A stretch of 64,000 nucleotides of DNA, taken from the NCBI GenBank assembly GCA_023091735.1, contig JALKBU010000081.1:27154-91153 (forward strand). The letters are read 5' to 3'. This DNA comes from Trichomonas tenax (lineage: Eukaryota > Parabasalia > Trichomonadida > Trichomonadidae). Position 1 is the stretch's first letter. Each line of letters opens with the position of its first letter. This document shows, piece by piece, positions 31,598 to 41,169 of the stretch. The notes under the pieces are model-generated. The model was not told the origin of the DNA. It saw nothing but the letters and a program-made list of their open reading frames with translations, and did no database searches. The translations under genes were made by a program, and so were the position numbers.

Positions 31598-32438
31598 AAC
31601 CTAATTATTTTATCATGATAACAGAAGATAATTGTCCAATTGATATCAAAGGATTCCCAAGCTTACTCATTATAAATACAAATGGGATGATAATCGATTT
31701 AAGCTATAGTTCTATATTATTTGCTGTGTCTCACAATTACCAACTTCAATATTTTATCATGGAACCAGATAATCATGTATTTCTTTTTATATGTTTAGAT
31801 TTGCAAATTAATTAGTGGCTTTGCATCGATGGTATGAAAACTCGTATTGTCCATTTAATCAAATTGCAGAATTTGATCAATTATGTTCCAAGATCTAACA
31901 AGGATTCATCATCATGCTTATCTTATCTCATATACGGAATAGTCGATTGATTGAATATTTTGTTGAGTAAAATATTGTCATGTAAAATTTTGTAACGTAT
32001 AAAATGTCAAAAAGGTAAATTTATGACACTGTTATTTACATGTCATATGTCACATTTCTTGATTTATTTTTTACTGAATCTTGATATTAGATTGAAATGC
32101 AACCCAGAATAAGACGCTTTGAAAATCCAATACATTCAAAATATTTGAATGAATTGAATGCATATGTTTATTTTTGACTAAAATTGAAAATATAATTAAT
32201 ATTATTGATTTACTACATATTAATCAATGCACTTTTCTAGCTGTTCTCAAAAGTCAAATGTAAACCTCACGATCAATTGATTTAAATCACTATATTATTT
32301 TGCAGTTTTACCATCACCATTATATTCTTTAGCTCATGAGGGTTCAAATGGTAGTTTAAATAGTCCAAAATATTGAGATATTACACCTTTTTCCGGCGAT
32401 TACAGGTTTTTCTGATGACTATGTGACTTTTAATTTCT
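31598..32438. other. Gene-poor AT-rich DNA
   Basis: A 66-codon frame at 31615-31815 is not convincing. ATGTAAACCTCAC at 32258-32270 is an exact copy of a 13-mer inside the inverted repeat at 26783-26872. GTCATGTAAAATT occurs at about 31978. The right end should hold the promoter of the next gene. Confidence 0.35.
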
Positions 32439-33875
32439 ATGGGTTTGGAAGATTCGTTCCGAACATCTATTATTTATGTTCTTACCTTCGCTTGTTTCGT
32501 TACATTCCTATCCTTATTTATTTCCCTTTCATATATTGTACCCAAAAACTCTAAACTTTCAGAATTTGAGATAAAGAACAAATTTGTAATTGATTTTACC
32601 TACGATATTCCTCCAAAAATGGCAAAAGATCTTCCAACATACGTTTACGCGATCACCTCTTACTTCGAATCATACTTCTATAAGTTAGGATATTCATATC
32701 ATAAATTAAACCAAAACGATTACGTAGAATTTAATGATACATACGTTTACCACAAGATTCAAGCCTATTGCTTGAAGCCTGCTGATGTGTATGTACCATT
32801 ATGTCTCGATATTGTTAATCAAAGGAGTGTTTCTGCTGTTAAGGTAATGAATATGATCTACTATGAAAAGGAGTACTTTGCTGATTTGCTTGTTCCTGTA
32901 AATAAGTTATACAACCAGGCAGAAATAATTAAGTTCGAAATGAAACCTCCAGCTTTCGGTTATTCTGTGGGCCAGATCAAGGAAATGATGTCTGATACAA
33001 AGAATCCATTGTTGCTTTCGGTTCCGAATATCAATGCAAGGTATTATATTCCTTGCACACATAATGCAGTTTCAACTTCTGATGAATGCACAAACCATCA
33101 AACACCATGCCCTGACTTTATCAATGAACAATTCTGCGCCTCATCAACGACATCAACGTTTTTGAATAATGGAGAATTCTTTGTTCCAAAGCCACCAGCA
33201 ACCCCATTTCTTACTTCTGACTTATTAAATTTTGTTGTTGAAGGATATAACGATGATGATACAATTTTCAGGGATTTATACAACTTTAATTCAATGAAAG
33301 AGACACTTGGTGGCTTTATTATCAGAGGCTTACATTCAGGTTATTCTGGTAAACCAATAATTGTTCGCTTGGGATTAACAGAACCTTCATATGTTCAATC
33401 AAGTTGCATTAATGAATTCTCACCATCAAGATGGGTTCCGGCTAATGTTACATCATCAAATAGCACATATTTCACAACGCTTTCATGTGTTGATAAAACC
33501 CGACTTATTTGCGATCCAAATCATCAATATGCATTAGTCCAATCTGGATCTTCTTTGCTCCCTGAGGCTGCCGTTAGTGAAGACTTATATGGTTTCACAC
33601 ACACTGTTATAGTTGATATTTATAATGATACCCAAATGACTTTAACCGCTCATTTCTGGACATTATCAGACTACTTTGTTCCACTTTATACACCAGCAAA
33701 TGAGCCGTCGTGTGGGCACTACATGTTATCATATGATTATATCGAAATGGGTAAAGCACTTGGATCTGATGCACTTCATGCCGGAAGATTCCCAATCAAG
33801 TTCCCTGCATCCAGCTTTAACCACATCCAGCCACAGAGAGTTCCATTGAAATATAGACGTTCTCCAGGAACTTAG
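32439..33875 (+). CDS. Single-pass membrane protein with large ectodomain
   Basis: A 478-residue protein. A hydrophobic segment at about residues 11-33 (IIYVLTFACFVTFLSLFISLS) after a short charged head predicts a type II signal anchor, with the remainder outside the cell or in the vesicle lumen. The ectodomain has about a dozen cysteines, several N-glycosylation sites (NDT, NVT, NST) and a cluster CTNHQTPCPDFINEQFC near 218-234. FVVEGYNDDDTIF followed by GGFIIRGLHSGYSGK is reminiscent of the His/Asn half of trichomonad papain-like proteins, but no catalytic Cys or clear His motif is present, so I would not call it a peptidase. The C-terminus is Pro/Arg-rich. A surface or endolysosomal role is inference. 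Confidence 0.75.
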   Translation: MGLEDSFRTSIIYVLTFACFVTFLSLFISLSYIVPKNSKLSEFEIKNKFVIDFTYDIPPKMAKDLPTYVYAITSYFESYFYKLGYSYHKLNQNDYVEFNDTYVYHKIQAYCLKPADVYVPLCLDIVNQRSVSAVKVMNMIYYEKEYFADLLVPVNKLYNQAEIIKFEMKPPAFGYSVGQIKEMMSDTKNPLLLSVPNINARYYIPCTHNAVSTSDECTNHQTPCPDFINEQFCASSTTSTFLNNGEFFVPKPPATPFLTSDLLNFVVEGYNDDDTIFRDLYNFNSMKETLGGFIIRGLHSGYSGKPIIVRLGLTEPSYVQSSCINEFSPSRWVPANVTSSNSTYFTTLSCVDKTRLICDPNHQYALVQSGSSLLPEAAVSEDLYGFTHTVIVDIYNDTQMTLTAHFWTLSDYFVPLYTPANEPSCGHYMLSYDYIEMGKALGSDALHAGRFPIKFPASSFNHIQPQRVPLKYRRSPGT

Positions 33876-33981
33876 ATTTTTTTTATTTTTGTTATTGATA
33901 CTCAAATAAATTAATCTTTAAATGATGCATTTTCATTTATTCGTAATATAACATTCGGAATATGATTTTCGGTAAATTTTG

Positions 33982-34242
33982 TTACATATAAAAATTCTTA
34001 CCGACTCTGCTGAGGGAATGGTTTGCATTAATCTTACGTCCATACATTTTGTATCCGTTCATCATTTGTTGAGCTTTGTGCGCATCTGTTTCTCTTTTAT
34101 ATGTTATGAATGCGTATCCTTTGGGCTCGAATCTTTCGTTTACCATCATACGACATGCGATGATTTCGCCGAATGGCTTGAATGCTGCGTAAAGATCCTC
34201 GACACTGACTCTGAAGTGAAGATTCATGACAACTAAAGTCAT
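33982..34242 (-). CDS. Small single-RRM RNA-binding protein
   Basis: An 86-residue protein consisting of one RNA recognition motif: RNP2 LVVMNL at residues 3-8 and RNP1 KGYAFITY at 41-48, with the expected beta-alpha-beta-beta-alpha-beta spacing (VEDLYAAFKPFGEIIACRMM, then DAHKAQQMMNGYKMYGRKI). The usual first aromatic of RNP1 (Gly-Phe) is Tyr-Ala here, but Phe45 and Tyr48 remain available for stacking on RNA. It would act in mRNA processing or stability; the exact partner is unknown. The start CAT at 34240-34242 is 86 bp from the divergent beta-helix gene. Confidence 0.85.
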   Translation of the reverse strand: MTLVVMNLHFRVSVEDLYAAFKPFGEIIACRMMVNERFEPKGYAFITYKRETDAHKAQQMMNGYKMYGRKINANHSLSRVGKNFYM

Positions 34243-34328
34243 ATGATTTTTAAAATGTGACTCGTTGAAAAGAAATATGACAACTGAAATTTGACGGTGT
34301 CAATTTTAATATCAAAAACAGTTTTACA

Positions 34329-35427
34329 ATGTCAAAATATTGTTTTGATACTCCTTTATTTCGGAACCTTTGTGCTTTCAAGAGAGCCTCGAACAATATA
34401 CATCGATCCTAGATCAGATGGTGATTGCTTCAGCAAACCGTGCTCTATTTCTACAGCTTCTCGAGTAATTCGAACAGCTGATACAATTCATTTTCCAGAT
34501 AATTATAAATTATATCCTTCCTCGTACCCATCAGAGTTTAGCGACTTAGTTGTTCAACTTTCTTTGCATAATACAACAGTTGTATCGCATGGAACAATAG
34601 TTGATGGGAGTTTACTTGCAGGAGAGCTGTGCGTTGAACTGGTGAGTCATGCTTTCTACGTATGGTCTGTCTTTTTTGATTGGAAATTTACGAATTTTTT
34701 GAAGCCAATTTTTTTAAGAGATCAAACATGGTCATATGCTCCATATATAGTATTCAAAGGATGCGTTTTTGAGAATTGTAATGCTTCAATATTCAAAATC
34801 GCGGGTGGAATGTTTATATTTGAAAATTGCATTTTTAGGAACATTACAGAGTATCCAATACATGCTGAATACCATGCTCATTTAGAATTCGTTGAATGCA
34901 AGTTTGAAAATTGCAAATCATTATTCATCAGAAAATCTGATGTTATTTTCACTAACTGCATCTTCAAAGCAACATATGGTGATAGGGGAGGAGCTATTTA
35001 TGCCGAGAAGTCAACAGTGCACATTGATCACTCATTCTTTATCGATACAAAAGCATCAATTAATGGTGGTGCAGTTTATTTCCGCGACATTAACGAAGAG
35101 CATGAAACAGAGATAAAGAATTCATGCTTCGTCAAAACAACAGCAGCACATAATGGAACAGCTCTTTACGCATATAGATCAAAAATAGGAGTTTCGAATA
35201 TATGCCTAGAAAACGATAAATCGCTTTATTCTCATGATTCTGTTGTTAATTCCACTGACTTAGTTTATAGTGAGCTTTGTGAGAACTTCCTAACATCAGA
35301 AAACGTTGATATTATTCAAGAGAGATTTGATCCTGAGGATACATTTAAGTTATGGGAATTAGACGACCTCAAAGATGGAACAACGATTTCTATAGAAGAT
35401 GAAGACGATATTATTTTAGATTTTTAA
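34329..35427 (+). CDS. Pmp-like beta-helix surface protein, start codon out of frame
   Basis: A protein of about 365 residues with parallel beta-helix features: repeated short strands and the GGAI and FxxN/NCxF elements typical of Pmp-like repeats (RGGAIYAEKSTVHIDHSFF, NGGAVYFRD, FENCIFRN, FTNCIFKAT). A signal peptide (IVLILLYFGTFVLS) precedes it and the tail is acidic (EDEDDIILDF). Proteins of this type are found on trichomonad surfaces and are proposed adhesion factors. No ATG lies in this frame ahead of the signal peptide: the obvious ATG at 34329 is one base out, and a TTTT run at 34343-34346 would explain a single-base insertion. So the gene may be recently broken, or the sequence may hold an error. 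Confidence 0.6.
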
Positions 35428-35460
35428 TAGAGTCTTCTGAAAAACGTGTCTACAGCTCAT

Positions 35461-35628
35461 ATGGCTGAGGCGAATTTACGTTTAACCAGAGATATCCTAC
35501 AAGATGATTTCTTGGTTTTCTTCAGCGAAGGGGTCGAGTATTCAAAGTTCGACGACCCCTCTCGAATTGGGAGCTGCGTTTTGAATGCGAAATTATATAC
35601 TAAAGAATTTATGCCATTTCGACATTGA
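35461..35628 (+). other. Possible short coding fragment containing a hairpin
   Basis: ATG at 35461 opens a 55-codon frame with protein-like composition (MAEANLRLTRDILQDDF...). An 8-bp inverted repeat, AGGGGTCG (35529-35536) and CGACCCCT (35553-35560), lies within it. Too short to identify; it may be a gene fragment. Confidence 0.25.
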
Positions 35629-37440
35629 GAAGTAAGAATTATTGCTTTCACATGTAAAGCAAAGCGATTTTTGATATACATGTAAATCTAAATTATTTGA
35701 TTATAGATAACTCTGCATCCTATATTTCAGTGGCAATCAGTAATCAAATGCATATAGGGTGTCCGGACACGAGTGAGCATCTCGGTCTAGAAAATAGATA
35801 AAGATATGCTACTAGCACCATTATAAAGGGTAGACATTTGTGTCATATCCATATGAATATTGAGTTATAAACGCATTCCCTACTATATTTTTCCCCTCAT
35901 TTTTAAAATCCACCCCACATTCATGAACCTTAAAAAGACGTTTATTTTCATTTTTTAATGGACATCATGTTGAGCTAACACTTTCTGCAAGAAAAAGAGT
36001 TATCCAGCAATTCAAATAATGATAAACATATTCAATACCTCTTGCTGATTGCATCAAGCTACAAGACATCCTATGAAGGGTGCCCCTTCACAAGTTTCCT
36101 TAAACAAGATTTCATTATGTAAATTTTATAAACCATATTTTAAAAAGTGGATAAGGTTAAAAGTCACGTTTTTCACAATTTATTTGACATTGTTTACATT
36201 AATAAAATAATATATATGATGCTAATCATTTTTCCATCGTTTTTATTTTTGAATACTTTATTTTTATTAATCAATAATTTCAGCAAATTCATTGGGAGGC
36301 TATGTGTATAAGTTGGTGCATCACATTAAAAACGTGTAATATGTGCATTCATCTATGCATATTGTCGTCTCCGCAATGATTTCATGTATTTATAAATTAA
36401 GATACTGAACAATTATTTGTAATATGTTACTATGTTGTTTGCATGTGATATATTTATAATAAATATTGCTATTTACTCAATAATAAGCTAATATCAAATT
36501 GTGAATGAAAAATATGAAACGATATTATAAGTTTAACACTACAACTATGTATGGCATCACATAAGAGTTATATTTGCCCATACATGTTTGAACTGGTTCT
36601 GACCCCCAGAGTTGATACACTTCTTTTTGCCGACGATACCTGCATTCACATTCATTATTTCTTTTCTTGGATTTAGGATGTCATAGATACTTACAGACAG
36701 ATTATTCAAGAAAATTTAATTTAACAGAAACAAATTTTGACGTTCGTTGACCTTTTGATGGAGTTGGGGAGGTCATTACCTGGCACAGTTCTCTTTTACA
36801 TACACAATATAATTCCCGCTAGAAGCAGAGTGTACTCATTCAAATAAAAAGCAGAACCTGAATTGTTTTCTTATTCGGATTTTAATTTTAATTTCTAACC
36901 CATTGTTTTACCGTGAAGCATTAACACGATGGCTTTCTCGCGGCAATGAAAGCACTTTCATGATGTCAAATATCTACATTTTTTTCCGAATTTTGCTTTT
37001 CAAAAGTTACAGGAGTAACTCGTTCAACACTCAGCAACAATATGCGCTTAACACCACACATACTCATTACAGATTATGAGTCAAATTGCTCTTGTTAATT
37101 TTAAGAAACGTTCTGAATCTTGCCAATAAAACCGGCATACTATTCCAACAAGTTTAAATAATAGTTACCCTACTATTTAATATGATCGCTACCCCATATT
37201 TTAGTGTGTGAATTGTAAAATTCATGCAAAATGAATCAAAGTTCTTCAATTTAGCGATTATTTATAGTTAAGCTATACATCCTGTTTTGAATTAGATTGC
37301 AGAGTTAATTACGAGTTATATACATAATAATCTGATATTTTAATACTATTCTAATTTCAATGTATTGGTAATGTAGTATAATACTAGCATTTTTGGCTCC
37401 ATTAGTAAATTTGTTTATAATATCCTAAGCATCAAACAAT
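35629..37440. other. Gene-poor AT-rich DNA
   Basis: No gene seen in 1.8 kb. Small items only: a perfect 12-bp palindrome GTGTCCGGACAC at 35759-35770 and an imperfect GAAGGG...CCCCTTC hairpin near 36077. Confidence 0.4.
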
Positions 37441-37578
37441 ATAATTGACGAGAGTTGGACAATAGTGCGCTATCGTCTTTTATATGACATGTAAAGTGTC
37501 AAATTTTTAGTGACGGCAATCACTAATTCTCCAGGTCATTCTCTGCGGCGCAATTACAGTTGTATTTCTCAATATCTC

Positions 37579-37595
37579 GGCGCTTTGCAAGCGCC
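37579..37595. repeat. GC-rich perfect hairpin
   Basis: GGCGCTT (37579-37585) pairs with AAGCGCC (37589-37595) around a TGC loop, in a locally GC-rich patch (about 37540-37615) that stands out from the AT-rich surroundings. A similar GC hairpin occurs at 63901-63916, so both may mark copies of one repeat family. Confidence 0.5.
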
Positions 37596-37659
37596 TCGGT
37601 CTTACTCACGCCCGTCCACTATTTTTGAGGCAAAAGATTGTTTTTTCTAAGAAGAAAAA

Positions 37660-37735
37660 TTTTGTTGCGCGCGAGAGTCAAACCTGCATCAATAAGGTGC
37701 ATAGTTCAACCATTAGAGATTAGGCCATGCCTGAG
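37660..37735 (-). tRNA. tRNA-like relic or Pol III-type element
   Basis: On the minus strand an A-box-like TGGCCTAATCTCTAATGG (complement of 37710-37727) precedes a B-box-like GGTTTGACTCT (complement of 37674-37684), with TGCA...TGCA arms around a CTTATTG loop between them and a TTTTT terminator just downstream (37655-37659). The variable loop and T-stem are too short and the acceptor ends do not pair, so it does not fold as a working tRNA. Most likely a tRNA-derived relic. Confidence 0.3.
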
Positions 37736-38012
37736 AAGCGAAAATCTTTTTTTCCTGTATTGACATTTCCAAATTTTCCAATTCTCTAAGCTGTTCAAAT
37801 ATGAGGGCTTCTTAATACACTGCTTGAGTTTCAAGGCAAAATTCCCTATTGTTGATAGTCCTTATTCCTTGTTCCTGAAAATGTTTATATATATTTTCGA
37901 AAAATGTAACTGACCAACTTTTAATGAGTATAAGGCACTTTCTAGAATAGGTTGTAACAAGTGCTTTTCGGTATTTCGAAATTTCAAATATATTTCAATT
38001 TTTTACAGCAAT

Positions 38013-38579
38013 TTACTGTTCGGCTTTAGCATTAGCCTTGACGTAAAGATCCTTCAACAAGCGGAGGAATTCAGAAAGCTTCTGAGAGTGGGACTGAGTA
38101 AGCTGGATTCTCTTCGAATGCTCATCCTCAGTTTCTGGGTACATGTTAGATTCATCTAAATTCTGGATAAGTTTTGAGCAGTGCTCTTCTAGATCAATCA
38201 TCTTGAAAATAGGAACATTTATAGAGCGAGCTGTAACTGCATCTAAACCAAGTGCCATGACATCGTTCATGAAGGAAGTAATAATGCGCTGGAGAACGCC
38301 GGATGCAGCGTCTGTCTTTCCTTTATTCTGCTTAGATGTTAATAATTCGACAAGAATTGATTGGGATTGAGAAAGTTGTTCGTCAATTTCAGCAATCTGA
38401 GTGTCTATTTCCTTCATCTTATTTTCTGTTTCGTCGAGTTCTGGCATTGTTTGTGCGAAATCATTGATCAAAGTTTTCTGGGCCTCGAGAATTGTCTTGT
38501 AGTCTGCATTTTTGGCTTCAACTTCCACGAAGTCATCCTTGGCAACTGTGGCAAGTGTTAAAAAGGAGGCTCCGTCCAT
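38013..38579 (-). CDS. Small helical coiled-coil protein, unknown
   Basis: A 188-residue, almost wholly helical protein that I do not recognise. Residues about 25-85 form a heptad coiled coil (ETENKMKEIDTQIAEIDEQLSQSQSILVELL), followed by a second helical block (VLQRIITSFMNDVMALGL) and a C-terminal helix ending with KANAKAEQ. No signal or membrane segment. Size and layout resemble subunits of small helical-bundle complexes (kinetochore, BLOC-like or tethering complexes), but nothing specific supports any of them. The start is CAT at 38577-38579, 113 bp from the divergent PUS3 gene. Confidence 0.75.
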   Translation of the reverse strand: MDGASFLTLATVAKDDFVEVEAKNADYKTILEAQKTLINDFAQTMPELDETENKMKEIDTQIAEIDEQLSQSQSILVELLTSKQNKGKTDAASGVLQRIITSFMNDVMALGLDAVTARSINVPIFKMIDLEEHCSKLIQNLDESNMYPETEDEHSKRIQLTQSHSQKLSEFLRLLKDLYVKANAKAEQ

Positions 38580-38692
38580 TTTAAAGTTTTTATGTCACCT
38601 TTCGGACCGTTTTAAAATTCGATTTTCATATGAAAAATAGGGGATGAAATTAATAAAATGGTATAAAATAGGGTGAGACCCCATTTTTCTTA
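38580..38692. promoter_or_regulatory. 113-bp divergent promoter spacer
   Basis: Spacer between divergent starts at 38579 (minus) and 38693 (plus). It holds an imperfect palindrome AAAATAGGGTGAGACCCC followed by ATTTTT just before the plus-strand ATG. Confidence 0.5.
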
Positions 38693-39754
38693 ATGAGTGA
38701 GCCAAAACCAAAAGCCAAGAAGGAATTTTCGTGGGATCAGTACCACGAGAGACAGATTGCTCTCAGGATTGCATACGTTGGCTGGAATTTGAGAGGCTTC
38801 GTTATGCAAAAAGATACTAATGATACTGTTGAATATCATATTTTCGAAGCATTAAAACGCGCAAAATTGATAAAAAGTGAAACAGAATGTAACTATTCAC
38901 TCTGCGGACGCACTGATGCTGGCGTTTCTGGTGTTGGAAACGTTATCTCTGTAAGGGTTCGTTCTGTTTGCCCAACAGGCCTTGGTGCCATACCGCGTGA
39001 GGGTGCAAAGGTTCAAAAAGAGGAAATGAACTATGCACAGATTATGAACAATATTCTGCCTCCTTCAATTCGTGTAACAGGCGTTGCATATGTTAAACCA
39101 GATTTCAATGCAAGGTTTGATTGTTCGACGCGTGGCTACAGATATTTCTTCCATAAATTTGAAAAGAATATTGATTTAATGAGAGAAGCTGCCCAATACC
39201 TGATTGGTGAGCATGACTATCGTGCGTTTTGTCGCTTTTCACCAGATTCCACAAAACATTGCGTGAGAAAGATTTACATGTGTGAATTTGGAGATGCGGG
39301 TGGTGGTGTTTGGTATTTCGAGATTGTTGGATCAGGTTTCATTTGGCATCAGATTCGATGCATTGCTTCAATCCTCTTTGCTGTTGGAAATGGCTTCGAA
39401 AAGCCACATATTACGAAAGATTTACTCGACATCAAGAAGTATCCTGGACGTCCTAATTATCCGATCGCTGATCCAGAGCCATTAGTTTTCTGGAACGCAG
39501 GTTATGAAAACATTGACTGGACGATCGATGAGGCTGTCGAAAAGAAGATGAAAACTAACTTCACTATGCAGTTGATTGATGCAGAAATGCGTGCTGCTGT
39601 CCTCAGATGTTTCATTGATGGGGATATACAACCAATCCAGCCTAAGAAATGGGCTCCGGTGGAGAATCTCGATCAAGGCAAATCCGTTGAGCAAATTTTG
39701 GCTGAATATGAGAAAGAAAAAGGACACAAGGCAGTTGAATGTGGTGATGAATAA
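38693..39754 (+). CDS. PUS3: tRNA pseudouridine synthase, PUS3/Deg1 type
   Basis: A 353-residue TruA-family enzyme that converts uridine to pseudouridine at tRNA positions 38/39 in the anticodon arm. The catalytic motif is YSLCGRTDAGVSGVGNVISV with nucleophile Asp75, and its wording is that of PUS3 rather than PUS1 (GRTDKGVHA). The RGYRYFF strand, YLIGEHDYRAFCRFSPD and GSGFIWHQIRCIASILFAVGNGFEKP motifs follow in the family order, and LVFWNAGYENIDW is the C-terminal core strand. The N-terminus is a short basic tail (KPKAKKEF), with no clear organellar signal. The ATG at 38693 is the first in frame. Confidence 0.9.
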   Translation: MSEPKPKAKKEFSWDQYHERQIALRIAYVGWNLRGFVMQKDTNDTVEYHIFEALKRAKLIKSETECNYSLCGRTDAGVSGVGNVISVRVRSVCPTGLGAIPREGAKVQKEEMNYAQIMNNILPPSIRVTGVAYVKPDFNARFDCSTRGYRYFFHKFEKNIDLMREAAQYLIGEHDYRAFCRFSPDSTKHCVRKIYMCEFGDAGGGVWYFEIVGSGFIWHQIRCIASILFAVGNGFEKPHITKDLLDIKKYPGRPNYPIADPEPLVFWNAGYENIDWTIDEAVEKKMKTNFTMQLIDAEMRAAVLRCFIDGDIQPIQPKKWAPVENLDQGKSVEQILAEYEKEKGHKAVECGDE

Positions 39755-39970
39755 ATATATTGTTATTTTTCCATGCGATTTGATACATTGACTTTTTACC
39801 TTGTTATCCGTTTTACATAATGCATCAATTTATTCATGGGAGTTCTCATCCATTACAATGACAAAGGAAACTAAATCTTGCCTTGTTTTAATTTGCTTGA
39901 ACAATTTTCAAAATAAATGTAAATTTACAAAGAAACAATAAGTACAGATATTAAAAATAATATAAAACCT

Positions 39971-40921
39971 ATGGGATGTGATTTTGAAAAAACTTGTCAA
40001 AAATTTCAAATGAGTGTTGGAAGTCATCGCCCATTAACTCCTGTTTGGGGTACAGGTACACAACCTTTTGCTCGGATGCAGTCACCTGTTAGAGCTGGCG
40101 AACAGATTCAAAAATACATTAAAAATATAACAATTCCTTCAGAACGTCAAGAGGCAGTCCAGTATTTGAGTATGAATAGAGATTCAATTAAAGATATCGG
40201 AAGTCTTTTATGGGAAGGTCAAGCTGTCATGGCTGCGTTAATATCAGATATTATTTCCATATATCCTGCAATTACATCTGTCGCTCCAGCACTATCAAAT
40301 TACCCATCACCACTTTCACTACAGCACGTTGTTCACGTTTGCAATTGCATCGCTTTGATGCAAAGTGTTGCAGCAACTACAGAAATACGCAAAGAATTCC
40401 TGAGATCAAATATGCCTACATATCTATTTCCATTTATTCACGCAACGAATCAAATTAGAGAGTGCGAAATGCTAAAATTAGCGTCATTAGGTGTAATCGG
40501 CTCACTAGCTCAATCTGGTGATCCTGATACTATTGAATATCTTATACAGTATGAATTTGTTCCCCTCTGCCTTCGTGTGTTGAAATTTGGTGATGAAATT
40601 AATAAGATCGTCGCTGCTTTTATTATAGCAAAAGTTTTCTCAGATAAGAAAGGTATCCACATATTATGTCAAGACCGCAATCTCGAAACAGCATTAAATA
40701 TTCTCAACAAAACCGTAGTCGAATTAGCTGACAAATTTACATCTAGATTATCAAGAAATGTTTGTATCGCGTATGAATCATTACTTCAACATGCAGAAGC
40801 TCTCCCAACTGTTAAAGCATGTGCTATTAAAGAAATCAAAAGTATTCCAATTGCAGCATCAGCAGACGCAGAGTTTAAACGACTTTATCAGAACTTACTT
40901 GCCTTGCAACAGAGTGCTTAA
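39971..40921 (+). CDS. CNOT9: CCR4-NOT subunit 9 (CNOT9/Rcd1/Caf40)
   Basis: A 316-residue protein whose core (about residues 45-305) is the six-armadillo-repeat fold of CNOT9, the subunit of the CCR4-NOT deadenylase that contacts NOT1, GW182-type proteins and mRNA-specific adaptors. Key phrases in order: SERQEAVQYLSMNRDSIKDIGSLLW, ALISDIISIYPAI, VCNCIALMQSVAATTEIRKEFLRSNMPTYLFPFIHA, LKLASLGVIGSLAQSGDPDTIEYLI and EFVPLCLRVLKFGDEINKIVAAFIIAKVF. Each aligns with the highly conserved human and yeast proteins. A poorly conserved 45-residue head precedes the core. The start at 39971 is the first ATG; a second ATG at 40010 is also possible. Confidence 0.93.
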   Translation: MGCDFEKTCQKFQMSVGSHRPLTPVWGTGTQPFARMQSPVRAGEQIQKYIKNITIPSERQEAVQYLSMNRDSIKDIGSLLWEGQAVMAALISDIISIYPAITSVAPALSNYPSPLSLQHVVHVCNCIALMQSVAATTEIRKEFLRSNMPTYLFPFIHATNQIRECEMLKLASLGVIGSLAQSGDPDTIEYLIQYEFVPLCLRVLKFGDEINKIVAAFIIAKVFSDKKGIHILCQDRNLETALNILNKTVVELADKFTSRLSRNVCIAYESLLQHAEALPTVKACAIKEIKSIPIAASADAEFKRLYQNLLALQQSA

Positions 40922-41169
40922 TGTTATTGTTGTTCGTCACACGTATTTTAATGTTGTTAAATAAAAATTAGAAGGATTTTTCCAATATTGTTCTTTTGAC
41001 ATGTAAATTAGTTAATGAAAACATATTAATTGTTGAATATTTTGAATTTCATAGGCCTATTGATTTGAATTTATAAATTTTATGATTCTTTTGAAATCTT
41101 GACATGATGGAAATTTTTGACAAATGTCGATTATTTTTGATTCAATTAATTTTTTAACGCATTTAAACT

